Source: Alphaproteobacteria bacterium | GTDB taxonomy: Bacteria > Pseudomonadota > Alphaproteobacteria > RS24 | NCBI GenBank assembly: GCA_022428185.1 | Contig: JAKMCZ010000184.1 | Coordinates: forward strand, 1 to 6,046 | DNA: 6,046 nucleotides | Direction: 5' to 3' | Shown here: positions 1 through 5,416 of the stretch, piece after piece | Numbering within the stretch: position 1 is the first letter of the stretch | How the letters are laid out: each line of letters opens with the position of its first letter | Program-made: the position numbers and the translations under genes | The notes under the pieces: model-generated | The model's database searches: none | Told to the model about the DNA's origin: nothing | What the model saw: only the letters and a program-made list of their open reading frames with translations

Positions 1-619
1 ATCGCCGGACGTGCGCCGGTAATTTGCGACAGGCCGAAAGCCAGCCCAATCGCGGTTTTAGACGAAGCCGACAAAATCACCACCTGCTCTGCATCGCGAT
101 AATTTTCTTCCTGCAAGGCGTCGCATAGGCAAAACGACGTGCCGTAAAGCGGGTTCAACAGCGCGCGCAAATTATCAGCTTCCGCATTACCCGCGCCAAC
201 GCGGTCATAGCTATTATAAACAGCAGGCAGCTCACTGCGATGCGGCGTGCCGTCGACAAAGCGGTCATCGGTCACGCGCACCGGCAACATTTTCAAATAA
301 TCAGCCATCGGATAATAGCCATAGCAGCGCTCGCCGACTTCTAGATCAGGATTGGTGCTGGCGACGATTTCGCCAAAGCCCCTACCGGCACAATGCCCCA
401 TACATCTTCTTCACCCTCGGTTTGGCTCGGCGGGAAGAACTGCCAATAGCCGATTTGCTCACCAATCGCGCCATAGGTCACATTATTCGCAGTGAAGGAA
501 AATCGTTCGATTTTCAGCAATACTTCGCCATCGGCGAGGTCGAAATCTTCGATGCTGTTGCGCGCATCGACAAGGCGGTTTTGGGTAATGTCGTTTTTAT
601 TGGTCTGAAACTCAGCCAT
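1..619 (-). pseudogene. DUF2855 family protein, frameshifted, and truncated by the left edge of the window
   Basis: The reading frame opens at ATG 617-619 and runs MAEFQTNKND..., with the family-like stretch ANNVTYGAIGEQIGYWQFFP. After ...WGIVPV the frame goes out of register and meets a stop at 341-343. Inserting one base between 382 and 383 (a T on the coding strand) restores VPVWGFGEIVASTNPDLEVG, and the frame then stays open to position 1. That downstream part contains YGYYPMADYL, ELPAVYNSYDRVG and VVILSASSKTAIGLAFGLSQ. About 206 residues are visible, and the family is roughly 350-370 residues long. The function of DUF2855 is not established. The ILSASSKTAIG segment resembles the nucleotide-binding turn of zinc-free medium-chain (quinone-type) reductases, so an NAD(P)-dependent reductase is an inference. 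It lies 10 bp downstream of the FAD oxidoreductase gene and is probably translationally coupled to it. The break may be a true mutation or a sequencing or assembly error. Family assignment is strong; loss of function is uncertain. Confidence 0.8.
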
Positions 620-622
620 ATG

Positions 623-630
623 CTCCTCCT
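623..630 (-). promoter_or_regulatory. Strong Shine-Dalgarno of the DUF2855 gene, overlapping the upstream stop codon
   Basis: Read on the minus strand, the sequence is TGAGGAGGAGCAT followed by ATG. The AGGAGG core starts on the A of the TGA stop of the FAD oxidoreductase gene and sits 5 nt before the ATG. This arrangement implies translational coupling, so a ribosome terminating on the oxidoreductase can restart on the DUF2855 frame. Confidence 0.8.
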
Positions 631-2039
631 CAGGCGGTTGCGTTTAATGTCTCGGACAGCTTCATCAAATTGCCGACCGCGTCAGGTGCTTTATCGCGTA
701 TTCTCATCAGAATATCCATTTTTTCTGCATCATCAGGGTCAATATTATGGGTTAGCTTCGTAAAACCATCGAGGCGATTGCCTCGTATCCATTGCCGCAA
801 CGGCTTGTCTTGCGTCCAATTATAGGAATTCATCATCGCCGCCAGCGTCATCGGCACAAAATCCTCCGCCGCATTGGGCAGGGGCACGACATTGCATAAG
901 CGGTTTTTTTCATCGGCATCATCATAATGCGCCTCGACATAGGCAATCATTGAGCCGCTAAAAACCGGCATGAAACTGCGCACGGTTTGCGGGGTAATGA
1001 CATCACCTTCAAAAACCGGCTTGGGTGTCATTTGTGGCATCGTGCGCGACAGGCTGGCCGAACAATCGACATGCACGATATCGGGGCCGGTTTCAATCTC
1101 GCCACCGTCCAGAACAATCTTATCGACTTCAAGCGCCGACACGCGCCCCATGCGAATAATGTTTTTAATACGGCGCAGCGCGTCTAATTCAGGCTGGCTG
1201 ACCGTCGCCGCGTGGAACATGGTCGGGCGCACGGCTTTATCCAGCCGCCTTATGCAGTCGGCTTCTTCCAACCGGGCAAACATATCATCGACATTTTCTG
1301 CTGCCGCCAAAGCAGCAAGCTGATTGGCCTGATTGCCGAATGTATCGGCAAAAAACTCATCTGAATTCTGCGCAAATTCGCGGGGCAGCATCCACGCATC
1401 GCGCGGCATAATCCAGCGAATGGCGTCCGGCTCAACACCGGTTTGCAGCAGCCATAGACATGCATCCATGCCGGTTTTGCCGCCGCCAATGACCACATAA
1501 CCTCTCGGTGTGTGCTTGAGGGTCGGCAAATCATTCAACGGCATAAAATCAACACCCTCAGCAATTGTGAAGGCGGGCGTATGTTCGGACGGAACGTCGA
1601 CCGTCAAGCGAGTCGCATCAACCAATTTTTTATAACGCACTTTGGTTTCTTGCCCGCCGGTGATTGAGGTGAACACCCCATCGCCCTTAAAATCCGACAT
1701 CGGGAAATAACGCACGCGCCCGCTGGGCAGAAGGGTTTGCTGCATCACATCGTCGTAATAAGCATTGACCTCAGCCCCCGAAGCCAAATCGAAAAGCCCT
1801 TTATTGAAGCCCACCTTATCTTTCTCAAAGCGGCTTAACTCGCGCGAAGCGACCCCGAAAAAAGCCGATGGCTGATGCAGTCGCACAAATGGATAAGCGA
1901 CATTCCAATGCCCGCCCGGCTTGGCGTGGCGGTCAACCATCACCATATCAGCGTCCGTTTCACTCAACAGCGTATCGGCAAAGGCCATGCCCATTGCGCC
2001 ACTGCCGACAATTAAATACTCGGTTTCAATCTCACGCAT
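630..2039 (-). CDS. FAD/NAD(P)-binding oxidoreductase, flavin monooxygenase-like fold
   Basis: The product has 469 residues and two dinucleotide-binding sites. The N-terminal one is YLIVGSGAMG (GxGxxG at residues 12-17) with an acidic strand end near Asp36 (VMVDRHAKPGGHW), typical of FAD. The second is YVVIGGGKTGMDA (GGGKTG at 185-190), typical of NAD(P)H. The PGGHW and RLHQPSAFFG segments after the first fold are reminiscent of flavin-containing monooxygenases and related oxidoreductases. I do not see the FxGxxxHxxxW/P signature of Baeyer-Villiger or N-hydroxylating monooxygenases, so the reaction is open. No signal peptide or membrane segment is visible, so the enzyme is probably cytoplasmic. 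The ATG start has a good SD (AGGAG, 2045-2049, 5 nt away). The gene precedes DUF2855 with a 10-bp gap, so the two may be redox partners. The last third (about residues 330-469) is family-specific and I do not recognise it. Confidence 0.85.
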   Translation of the reverse strand: MREIETEYLIVGSGAMGMAFADTLLSETDADMVMVDRHAKPGGHWNVAYPFVRLHQPSAFFGVASRELSRFEKDKVGFNKGLFDLASGAEVNAYYDDVMQQTLLPSGRVRYFPMSDFKGDGVFTSITGGQETKVRYKKLVDATRLTVDVPSEHTPAFTIAEGVDFMPLNDLPTLKHTPRGYVVIGGGKTGMDACLWLLQTGVEPDAIRWIMPRDAWMLPREFAQNSDEFFADTFGNQANQLAALAAAENVDDMFARLEEADCIRRLDKAVRPTMFHAATVSQPELDALRRIKNIIRMGRVSALEVDKIVLDGGEIETGPDIVHVDCSASLSRTMPQMTPKPVFEGDVITPQTVRSFMPVFSGSMIAYVEAHYDDADEKNRLCNVVPLPNAAEDFVPMTLAAMMNSYNWTQDKPLRQWIRGNRLDGFTKLTHNIDPDDAEKMDILMRIRDKAPDAVGNLMKLSETLNATA

Positions 2040-2126
2040 AACAACTCCTGCTTGCGACGAGATATAGGCTGAACTTAGGGAAAACCAGAAAATTGAGGCG
2101 TTTTATCGCCGTGACAGTCTCAATAA
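2040..2126 (-). promoter_or_regulatory. Intergenic spacer, possible promoter of the FAD oxidoreductase gene
   Basis: This 87-bp gap separates the P-II-like gene from the oxidoreductase gene, both on the minus strand. Besides the SD at 2045-2049 and the hairpin described separately, the minus strand has a TATATC about 20 nt upstream of the SD, which could serve as a -10 element. A -35 hexamer at proper spacing is poor (TTCTGG). The gap is large compared with the others in the cluster and is compatible with a new transcription start, but this is weak evidence. Confidence 0.25.
2092..2124 (-). terminator. Weak terminator-like hairpin after the P-II-like gene
   Basis: On the minus strand, ATTGAG pairs with CTCAAT (2119-2124 with 2092-2097). 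An inner GGCG/CGCC stem (2107-2110 with 2097-2100) surrounds an ATAAAA loop and competes for one base. The 3' side continues into AATTTTCTGG, a short T run. The stem is interrupted and the T tract is poor, so it may only attenuate. Its place directly after the last P-II-like stop codon is what makes it plausible. Confidence 0.35.
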
Positions 2127-2405
2127 TCAGCCATGCAGCGGCATTTGGAAAACCATGCCGCTTTGTGGCTCGTGCAAACCCAATTTGCTACAAATCAAAT
2201 CGAAGATTTTATCGGCATTTTTTTTATCGACCAGAATGGTTACAATATCGTTTTCCGCCGCCGAGCCGAATTCGCGAAATGCAAACAAGTCTTCGGTTCG
2301 ACCGGCTTCGACAAAAATTCCCAATATGTGTTTGTTGTCGTGCAACTCATTCATCAGTTGCAAGCCTTCGCCCTTATGCATGAAAGCGCCAATCTCGGTA
2401 ATCAT
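2127..2405 (-). CDS. Small P-II-like regulatory protein, second of a tandem pair
   Basis: The product has 92 residues (MITEIGAFMHKGEGLQLMNE...). The C-terminal half has a P-II/ferredoxin-like pattern: a beta strand NDIVTILVDK (52-61), a helix ADKIFDLICSKLGL (64-77), then a Gly-containing turn and strand (PQSGMVFQMPL, 80-90). This parallels the region around KPGMGIMFMNKLDR in the upstream P-II-like protein. It is shorter than canonical GlnB (112 residues). Residues 36-51 (RTEDLFAFREFGSAAE) stand where the T-loop would be and contain no recognisable uridylylation tyrosine. The ATG overlaps the upstream stop as ATGA (2402-2405), so translation is coupled. By analogy with GlnK it would be a cytoplasmic trimer or heterotrimer regulating the DUF1538 transporter. 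The P-II-like assignment rests on pattern similarity and context, and ligands are unknown. Confidence 0.75.
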   Translation of the reverse strand: MITEIGAFMHKGEGLQLMNELHDNKHILGIFVEAGRTEDLFAFREFGSAAENDIVTILVDKKNADKIFDLICSKLGLHEPQSGMVFQMPLHG

Positions 2406-2839
2406 TTCTTGGCCTTTTTGGTTTTCGCTGCCGGACGGCGGGTCGCGGTTTTACGTTTTTTAGCGGGAGCCTTGCCTTTCGGCTTCTCAGCACCTGACAA
2501 CACTTCCTCGGGGATATAGGTCGCAATGCGATCGAGCTTGTTCATAAACATGATACCCATGCCCGGCTTGTCTAACTCACCGGCCAAATACATAGCTTCG
2601 AACACTCGGTCGGCTTGTTCTTCAGAAACAATAATGCGCACCATTTCCTTTTGCTCGTCAATGGCGACCCCCATAAGCCCCATACGCTCGCGCACCCCCG
2701 TGCCACGCGCATAAGTAACCGTCGCGCCTTGCGCACCGACATTTTGCGCCGCTTTAACCACATTATCGGCCTGACTGGCCTGCACAATACAGGTGATAAT
2801 CAGCGCATCAGTGAGATAGGTAATTTGTCTTTCGGCCAA
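2402..2839 (-). CDS. P-II family (GlnB-like) regulator with a basic C-terminal tail
   Basis: The product has 145 residues. Residues 10-110 follow the P-II layout. There is a first strand ALIITCIVQ, a helix SQADNVVKAAQNVG, and GATVTYARGTG (38-48), which matches the GMTVTEVKGFG region of GlnB. Next come a short, diverged T-loop (VRERMGLMGVAID), the strand MVRIIVSEE, the helix ADRVFEAMYLAGEL, and KPGMGIMFMNKLDRIATYIP, which matches the GDGKIFV...RIRTGE nucleotide-site region. Tyr51 of GlnB has no counterpart, so GlnD-type uridylylation is unlikely. Residues 117-145 form a low-complexity tail with 11 Lys, 3 Arg and 1 acidic residue. The start must be TTG (2837-2839), because the next in-frame Met is residue 53, inside the fold. 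An SD GGGAGG sits 5 nt upstream. The gene lies 11 bp after DUF1538, which implies a regulator of that transporter. It is not a typical glnB or glnK, since no amtB or glnA is adjacent. Confidence 0.9.
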   Translation of the reverse strand: MAERQITYLTDALIITCIVQASQADNVVKAAQNVGAQGATVTYARGTGVRERMGLMGVAIDEQKEMVRIIVSEEQADRVFEAMYLAGELDKPGMGIMFMNKLDRIATYIPEEVLSGAEKPKGKAPAKKRKTATRRPAAKTKKAKK

Positions 2840-2844
2840 TTTAG

Positions 2845-2850
2845 CCTCCC
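2845..2850 (-). promoter_or_regulatory. Shine-Dalgarno that decides the TTG start of the P-II gene
   Basis: GGGAGG on the minus strand lies between the TAA stop of the DUF1538 gene (2851-2853) and the TTG codon at 2837-2839, with 5 nt between SD and start. No ATG or GTG lies near in that frame, so the TTG is well supported. Confidence 0.75.
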
Positions 2851-4581
2851 TTAATTTGCGTCAGTGGCAGGCGCTTGTGGCTGCCTGAACCGAATATAAA
2901 GCCCCATGCTCAAAACGGCGATAATCGGGCCGATACTCGCCATGCTTAAAATGCCAAAACCCTCAACCGCTGATACCGCATTGCCGAGCCCAAGCCCCAT
3001 TGCCAATACCAGGGGCACGGTCACCGGTCCGGTGGTCACGCCAGCGCTGTCCCAAGCCACATTGACAAATTCCTCGGTCGAGAAAAACGTCAATACCAGC
3101 GCGATGAGATAAAGCGGTATCAGCAACATGGCGAGGTCAATCTCAAACAGGATTTTAGCCATGCCCAGCGCGATACCGAAGGCCACGCCGGTAGCGACGG
3201 AATACATCAACATTGATTTTCTAAATGCGCCATTGGTCAAGTTTTGCACGGTTAAACCCAGTGCGTTGAGCGCCGGTTCGGCCAGCGTCGCGCCAAAGCC
3301 CATAAACCAAGCGAATAAAATCACCAGCACCAGCCCTAGCGCGGCAGAGTAAATCGGAGAAATCTCGCTAATAGCGACTTCCATAAAGGCGGCAGGCAAA
3401 ACCGCGCCGGTTTGCGCACCAATCGCGCCCAACCCATAGGTCAGGCCAACATTGAACACGCACATGCCGATAATCGACAGCACCAGCCCGTAAGCGGTGA
3501 ACAGTTTATTGGCTAGCCCTTCGCGCAAAACGATGAACAAAACAAACATCAAAAACAAGACCAGCGGCGCAATAGCGCGGACACCCAGAACAACTTCTTG
3601 TAAAGGCGATGCGCTCCAAATGCTCTGCTCGGCAGATACTGCGCTGCCCGCCGTGGCGGCAGCGACAACAATTTGTTCGGCACTGATTTGCGTGCTGACA
3701 TAAAGCGATAACAATAAAACCGCGATAATCGGAAACAGCGAAGCCAGTGTGACCACACCAAATCCAGACAATGAATTGTCAGAGCTTTGACCGGCTGAAT
3801 TGGCAATACCGATACCCAAAGACAGCACCAAAGGCACTGTTACCGGCCCGGTGGTAACCGCGCCGCAATCCCATGCCAGACCCAAAATGGCGCGCAAATC
3901 ATTATTGGAATAAACAATAAGCGTAAGGCACAAAGTTAGCCCGACGGCGATGTAAATCATCGGCTTGAGCGACCAACCATAGATAAATCTGAGCGTGCCC
4001 AAAACCGCAGCCAGACCGACACCTGCGCCAACCAGCAATACCAATGGCAACGTCCAATTATTCAAAATTTCATAAAGATAAGGCGCACGGGTGACATCAA
4101 CCGACACCCCGAAGGCCTGCAATGCGCCAATTGCCGGTTCGGCGAACGTGACGCCGACACCGAGAATGGCAATAATAATCAGCATAACCGGCATGCTGGC
4201 TTTTCGCGGCAGCTTGTCGCCAATCAGCGTTCCAAAAGGCATCAGGCCGACATTCAGCCCTTCCATAAACAAAGCGAGGCCGACAATCACCGCCGTTAGA
4301 CCGCCGACGAGCAGCAGCGCGGCATCAACCGGTTGGCGCAGAATAATCAGTTGAAACAACACCAGATAGAGCGCGAGGGGGATAACCGCCTTCATTTGCT
4401 CCAGCACACGCACGCCCGAATAGGGCATGAGCAGTGCCATTATCTGTTCGAAGCCGAGACGCAAACGCTCCGGCTTGAGGCTGTCTTTTTTGCCCCGCAC
4501 CGGTTTAGGCGTTAGATTATTATAACTTATCTCACGATGCCGAACCGCATTTGAGCGAAGCACTGACGAATAACGCAACAT
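2851..4581 (-). CDS. DUF1538 family integral membrane protein, two-domain putative cation/proton antiporter
   Basis: The product has 576 residues, with a hydrophilic basic N-terminus (about 1-55) and then many hydrophobic segments. It is an internal duplication. A GL-GL-G-G-LP segment occurs at 105-125 and again at 376-396. FAEPAIGAL (146-154) pairs with LAEPALNAL (433-441). WDCGAVTTGPVTVPLVL (237-253) pairs with WDSAGVTTGPVTVPLVL (510-526). Each half thus carries one Glu (E148, E435) and one Asp (D238, D511) in hydrophobic surroundings, candidates for ion or proton binding. The DUF1538 family has been linked, as I recall for the UmpA/UmpB pair of Halomonas, to Na+(Li+,K+)/H+ antiport. The substrate here is not shown by sequence. 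The ATG has an SD AAGGAG (4588-4593). Downstream are two P-II-like genes at 11 bp and -4 bp, which points to nucleotide-dependent gating. Family assignment is firm; transport specificity is inferred. Confidence 0.92.
   Translation of the reverse strand: MLRYSSVLRSNAVRHREISYNNLTPKPVRGKKDSLKPERLRLGFEQIMALLMPYSGVRVLEQMKAVIPLALYLVLFQLIILRQPVDAALLLVGGLTAVIVGLALFMEGLNVGLMPFGTLIGDKLPRKASMPVMLIIIAILGVGVTFAEPAIGALQAFGVSVDVTRAPYLYEILNNWTLPLVLLVGAGVGLAAVLGTLRFIYGWSLKPMIYIAVGLTLCLTLIVYSNNDLRAILGLAWDCGAVTTGPVTVPLVLSLGIGIANSAGQSSDNSLSGFGVVTLASLFPIIAVLLLSLYVSTQISAEQIVVAAATAGSAVSAEQSIWSASPLQEVVLGVRAIAPLVLFLMFVLFIVLREGLANKLFTAYGLVLSIIGMCVFNVGLTYGLGAIGAQTGAVLPAAFMEVAISEISPIYSAALGLVLVILFAWFMGFGATLAEPALNALGLTVQNLTNGAFRKSMLMYSVATGVAFGIALGMAKILFEIDLAMLLIPLYLIALVLTFFSTEEFVNVAWDSAGVTTGPVTVPLVLAMGLGLGNAVSAVEGFGILSMASIGPIIAVLSMGLYIRFRQPQAPATDAN
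3004..3054 (-). repeat. Second copy of the DUF1538 signature repeat (residues 510-526)
   Basis: This encodes WDSAGVTTGPVTVPLVL. At DNA level 3014-3039 matches 3833-3858 at 22 of 26 positions in direct orientation. The similarity reflects the domain duplication kept by selection on protein sequence, not a mobile repeat. Confidence 0.85.
3823..3873 (-). repeat. First copy of the DUF1538 signature repeat (residues 237-253)
   Basis: This encodes WDCGAVTTGPVTVPLVL and pairs with the copy at 3004-3054. Of the 17 residues, the WD and the VTTGPVTVPLVL block are the same in both. Only the three residues after WD differ. Confidence 0.85.
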
Positions 4582-4587
4582 AGGCCT

Positions 4588-4593
4588 CTCCTT
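4588..4593 (-). promoter_or_regulatory. Shine-Dalgarno of the DUF1538 gene
   Basis: AAGGAG on the minus strand is followed by a 6-nt spacer and ATG 4579-4581. It supports the long start with the basic N-terminal extension, rather than an internal Met at residue 48 or 52 closer to the first membrane segment. Confidence 0.7.
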
Positions 4594-4647
4594 CGAATCG
4601 ATGCCTTTAAGAAACTCTAGCGCATAGTCCGCGCCAAGTTCAAACGA

Positions 4648-5331
4648 CTAGCCGGTAATGCGCTCGATTTTAAAGCCCATTTTTTCGACAAATTGATTGT
4701 TCTGCGCGACGCTCTCAGCCACTGAGGGGCGCGCGATACAGCGCTCAAAATGCGCCCGCAAGCTTGGGAAACGGTCGCTTGGCAGACCGAAACCGACCAA
4801 ATCGAGGCTCATCATCTGTGACATTACGGCAATATCCGCGATTGAGAATATATCGCCTGCAAACCATTCCGCATCGCCCAATTGCGCTTCCAAATAAGGC
4901 AGCAAGACCTCGCTCAGAACGCCGAAGCCCTTGCTCGCAGCTTCGACATCGGCTTTTTTGCCCGAGGCAAGGTTAAAGAAAATCGGGCGAAATACACCCA
5001 TGCCGACACGCCCGGCAAATTCAGAATCCGCCACTTCTTCAATCCATAAGGCGCGACCATAATCCTCAGCCTGCTGCGGATATAACGGCGGTTCAGGCTG
5101 CAGTTTTTCGAAATAGGCACAAATGGCCGAACTGTCATTTATCGCATAATCGCTATTGGACGCATCAGGCAATAAGGCTGGAATTCGCTTTAGCGGATTA
5201 ATCGCTTCAAAACCTTCAGGCCAACCGAGTGGGCTGGGTCGAGGGTCATATTCATATTCAATGTTTTTCTCGCGCGCGACGATAACCGCCTTACGAACGA
5301 ATGGTGACAGTGGAGCGCCAAATAATTTCAT
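4648..5331 (-). CDS. Glutathione S-transferase family protein
   Basis: The product has 227 residues, a usual length for cytosolic GSTs. The N-terminal thioredoxin-like domain (about 1-80) begins MKLFGAPLSPFVRKAVIVAREK. Ser9 in SPFVRK is the likely glutathione-activating residue, as in theta/zeta/phi-like classes. NPLKRIPALL carries the cis-proline (Pro51), and NDSSAI supplies the gamma-glutamyl-binding Asp66-Ser67. The all-helical C-terminal domain (about 90-215) has the N-capping/hydrophobic-staple motif SIADIAV (163-169, Asp166). I place the start at ATG 5329-5331, preceded by GGGGGAA. An in-frame TTG at 5377-5379 would add 16 residues outside the fold and lacks a good SD. The gene is on the same strand as DUF1538, 66 bp upstream of it, and divergent from the amidohydrolase. 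It probably conjugates or reduces an electrophile or organic peroxide. The substrate cannot be told. Confidence 0.93.
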   Translation of the reverse strand: MKLFGAPLSPFVRKAVIVAREKNIEYEYDPRPSPLGWPEGFEAINPLKRIPALLPDASNSDYAINDSSAICAYFEKLQPEPPLYPQQAEDYGRALWIEEVADSEFAGRVGMGVFRPIFFNLASGKKADVEAASKGFGVLSEVLLPYLEAQLGDAEWFAGDIFSIADIAVMSQMMSLDLVGFGLPSDRFPSLRAHFERCIARPSVAESVAQNNQFVEKMGFKIERITG

Positions 5332-5416
5332 TTTATTCCCCCGAAATTTGCGCCGAGTGTGGACTATGACGCATGACAAAGCAATGTTAGGCTTAACGTC
5401 AAAGTGGGGGAAACTA
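5332..5416. promoter_or_regulatory. Divergent promoter region between the GST and amidohydrolase genes
   Basis: This 85-bp gap lies between two divergently read genes, so at least the rightward promoter must lie here or overlap the GST start. A TTGACG on the minus strand (within 5396-5402) could be a -35 element for the GST, but I find no good -10 at standard spacing. Each gene has a GGGGGAA Shine-Dalgarno at its own edge (5336-5342 minus, 5406-5412 plus), which forms a wide-spaced 7-bp inverted repeat. No clear operator is visible. Confidence 0.4.

Noticed and set aside
422..763. Plus-strand open frame of 113 residues across the DUF2855/oxidoreductase junction
   Set aside because: It lies antisense to two well-supported genes, has no SD and shows no recognisable protein pattern.
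630..2039. Baeyer-Villiger or N-hydroxylating monooxygenase
   Set aside because: The FxGxxxHxxxW/P fingerprint between the two Rossmann motifs is not seen. Only the general FAD/NAD(P) fold is supported.
2133..2519. Plus-strand open frame of 128 residues over the P-II-like genes
   Set aside because: It mirrors the two coupled P-II-like genes on the other strand. The P-II family matches on the minus strand make this a shadow.
2402..2839. Classical glnB/glnK
   Set aside because: There is no T-loop tyrosine, the nucleotide-site residues are altered, and the neighbour is DUF1538, not amtB or glnA.
3014..3858. Direct DNA repeat of 26 bp (22 matches) as a mobile or recombination repeat
   Set aside because: It falls exactly on the two copies of the protein motif VTTGPVTV and is explained by the domain duplication.
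4091..4354. Ser/Thr/Pro-rich plus-strand open frame inside the DUF1538 gene, with several similar ones from 2906 to 3703
   Set aside because: The composition is the antisense image of membrane-protein codons. No SD and no family pattern are seen.
5332..5379. Longer GST start at TTG 5377-5379
   Set aside because: It would add 16 residues before the MKLFGAPLSPFVRK start of the thioredoxin-like fold. The ATG at 5329-5331 has a G-rich SD.
5336..5412. TTCCCCC...GGGGGAA inverted repeat in the divergent gap as an operator
   Set aside because: Each arm is simply the Shine-Dalgarno of its own gene, and the 63-bp separation makes a shared binding site unlikely.
5384..5416. Upstream in-frame ATG for the amidohydrolase
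   Set aside because: It has no SD, and the added residues have no family counterpart. The GTG at 5417 has GGGGG 6 nt upstream.
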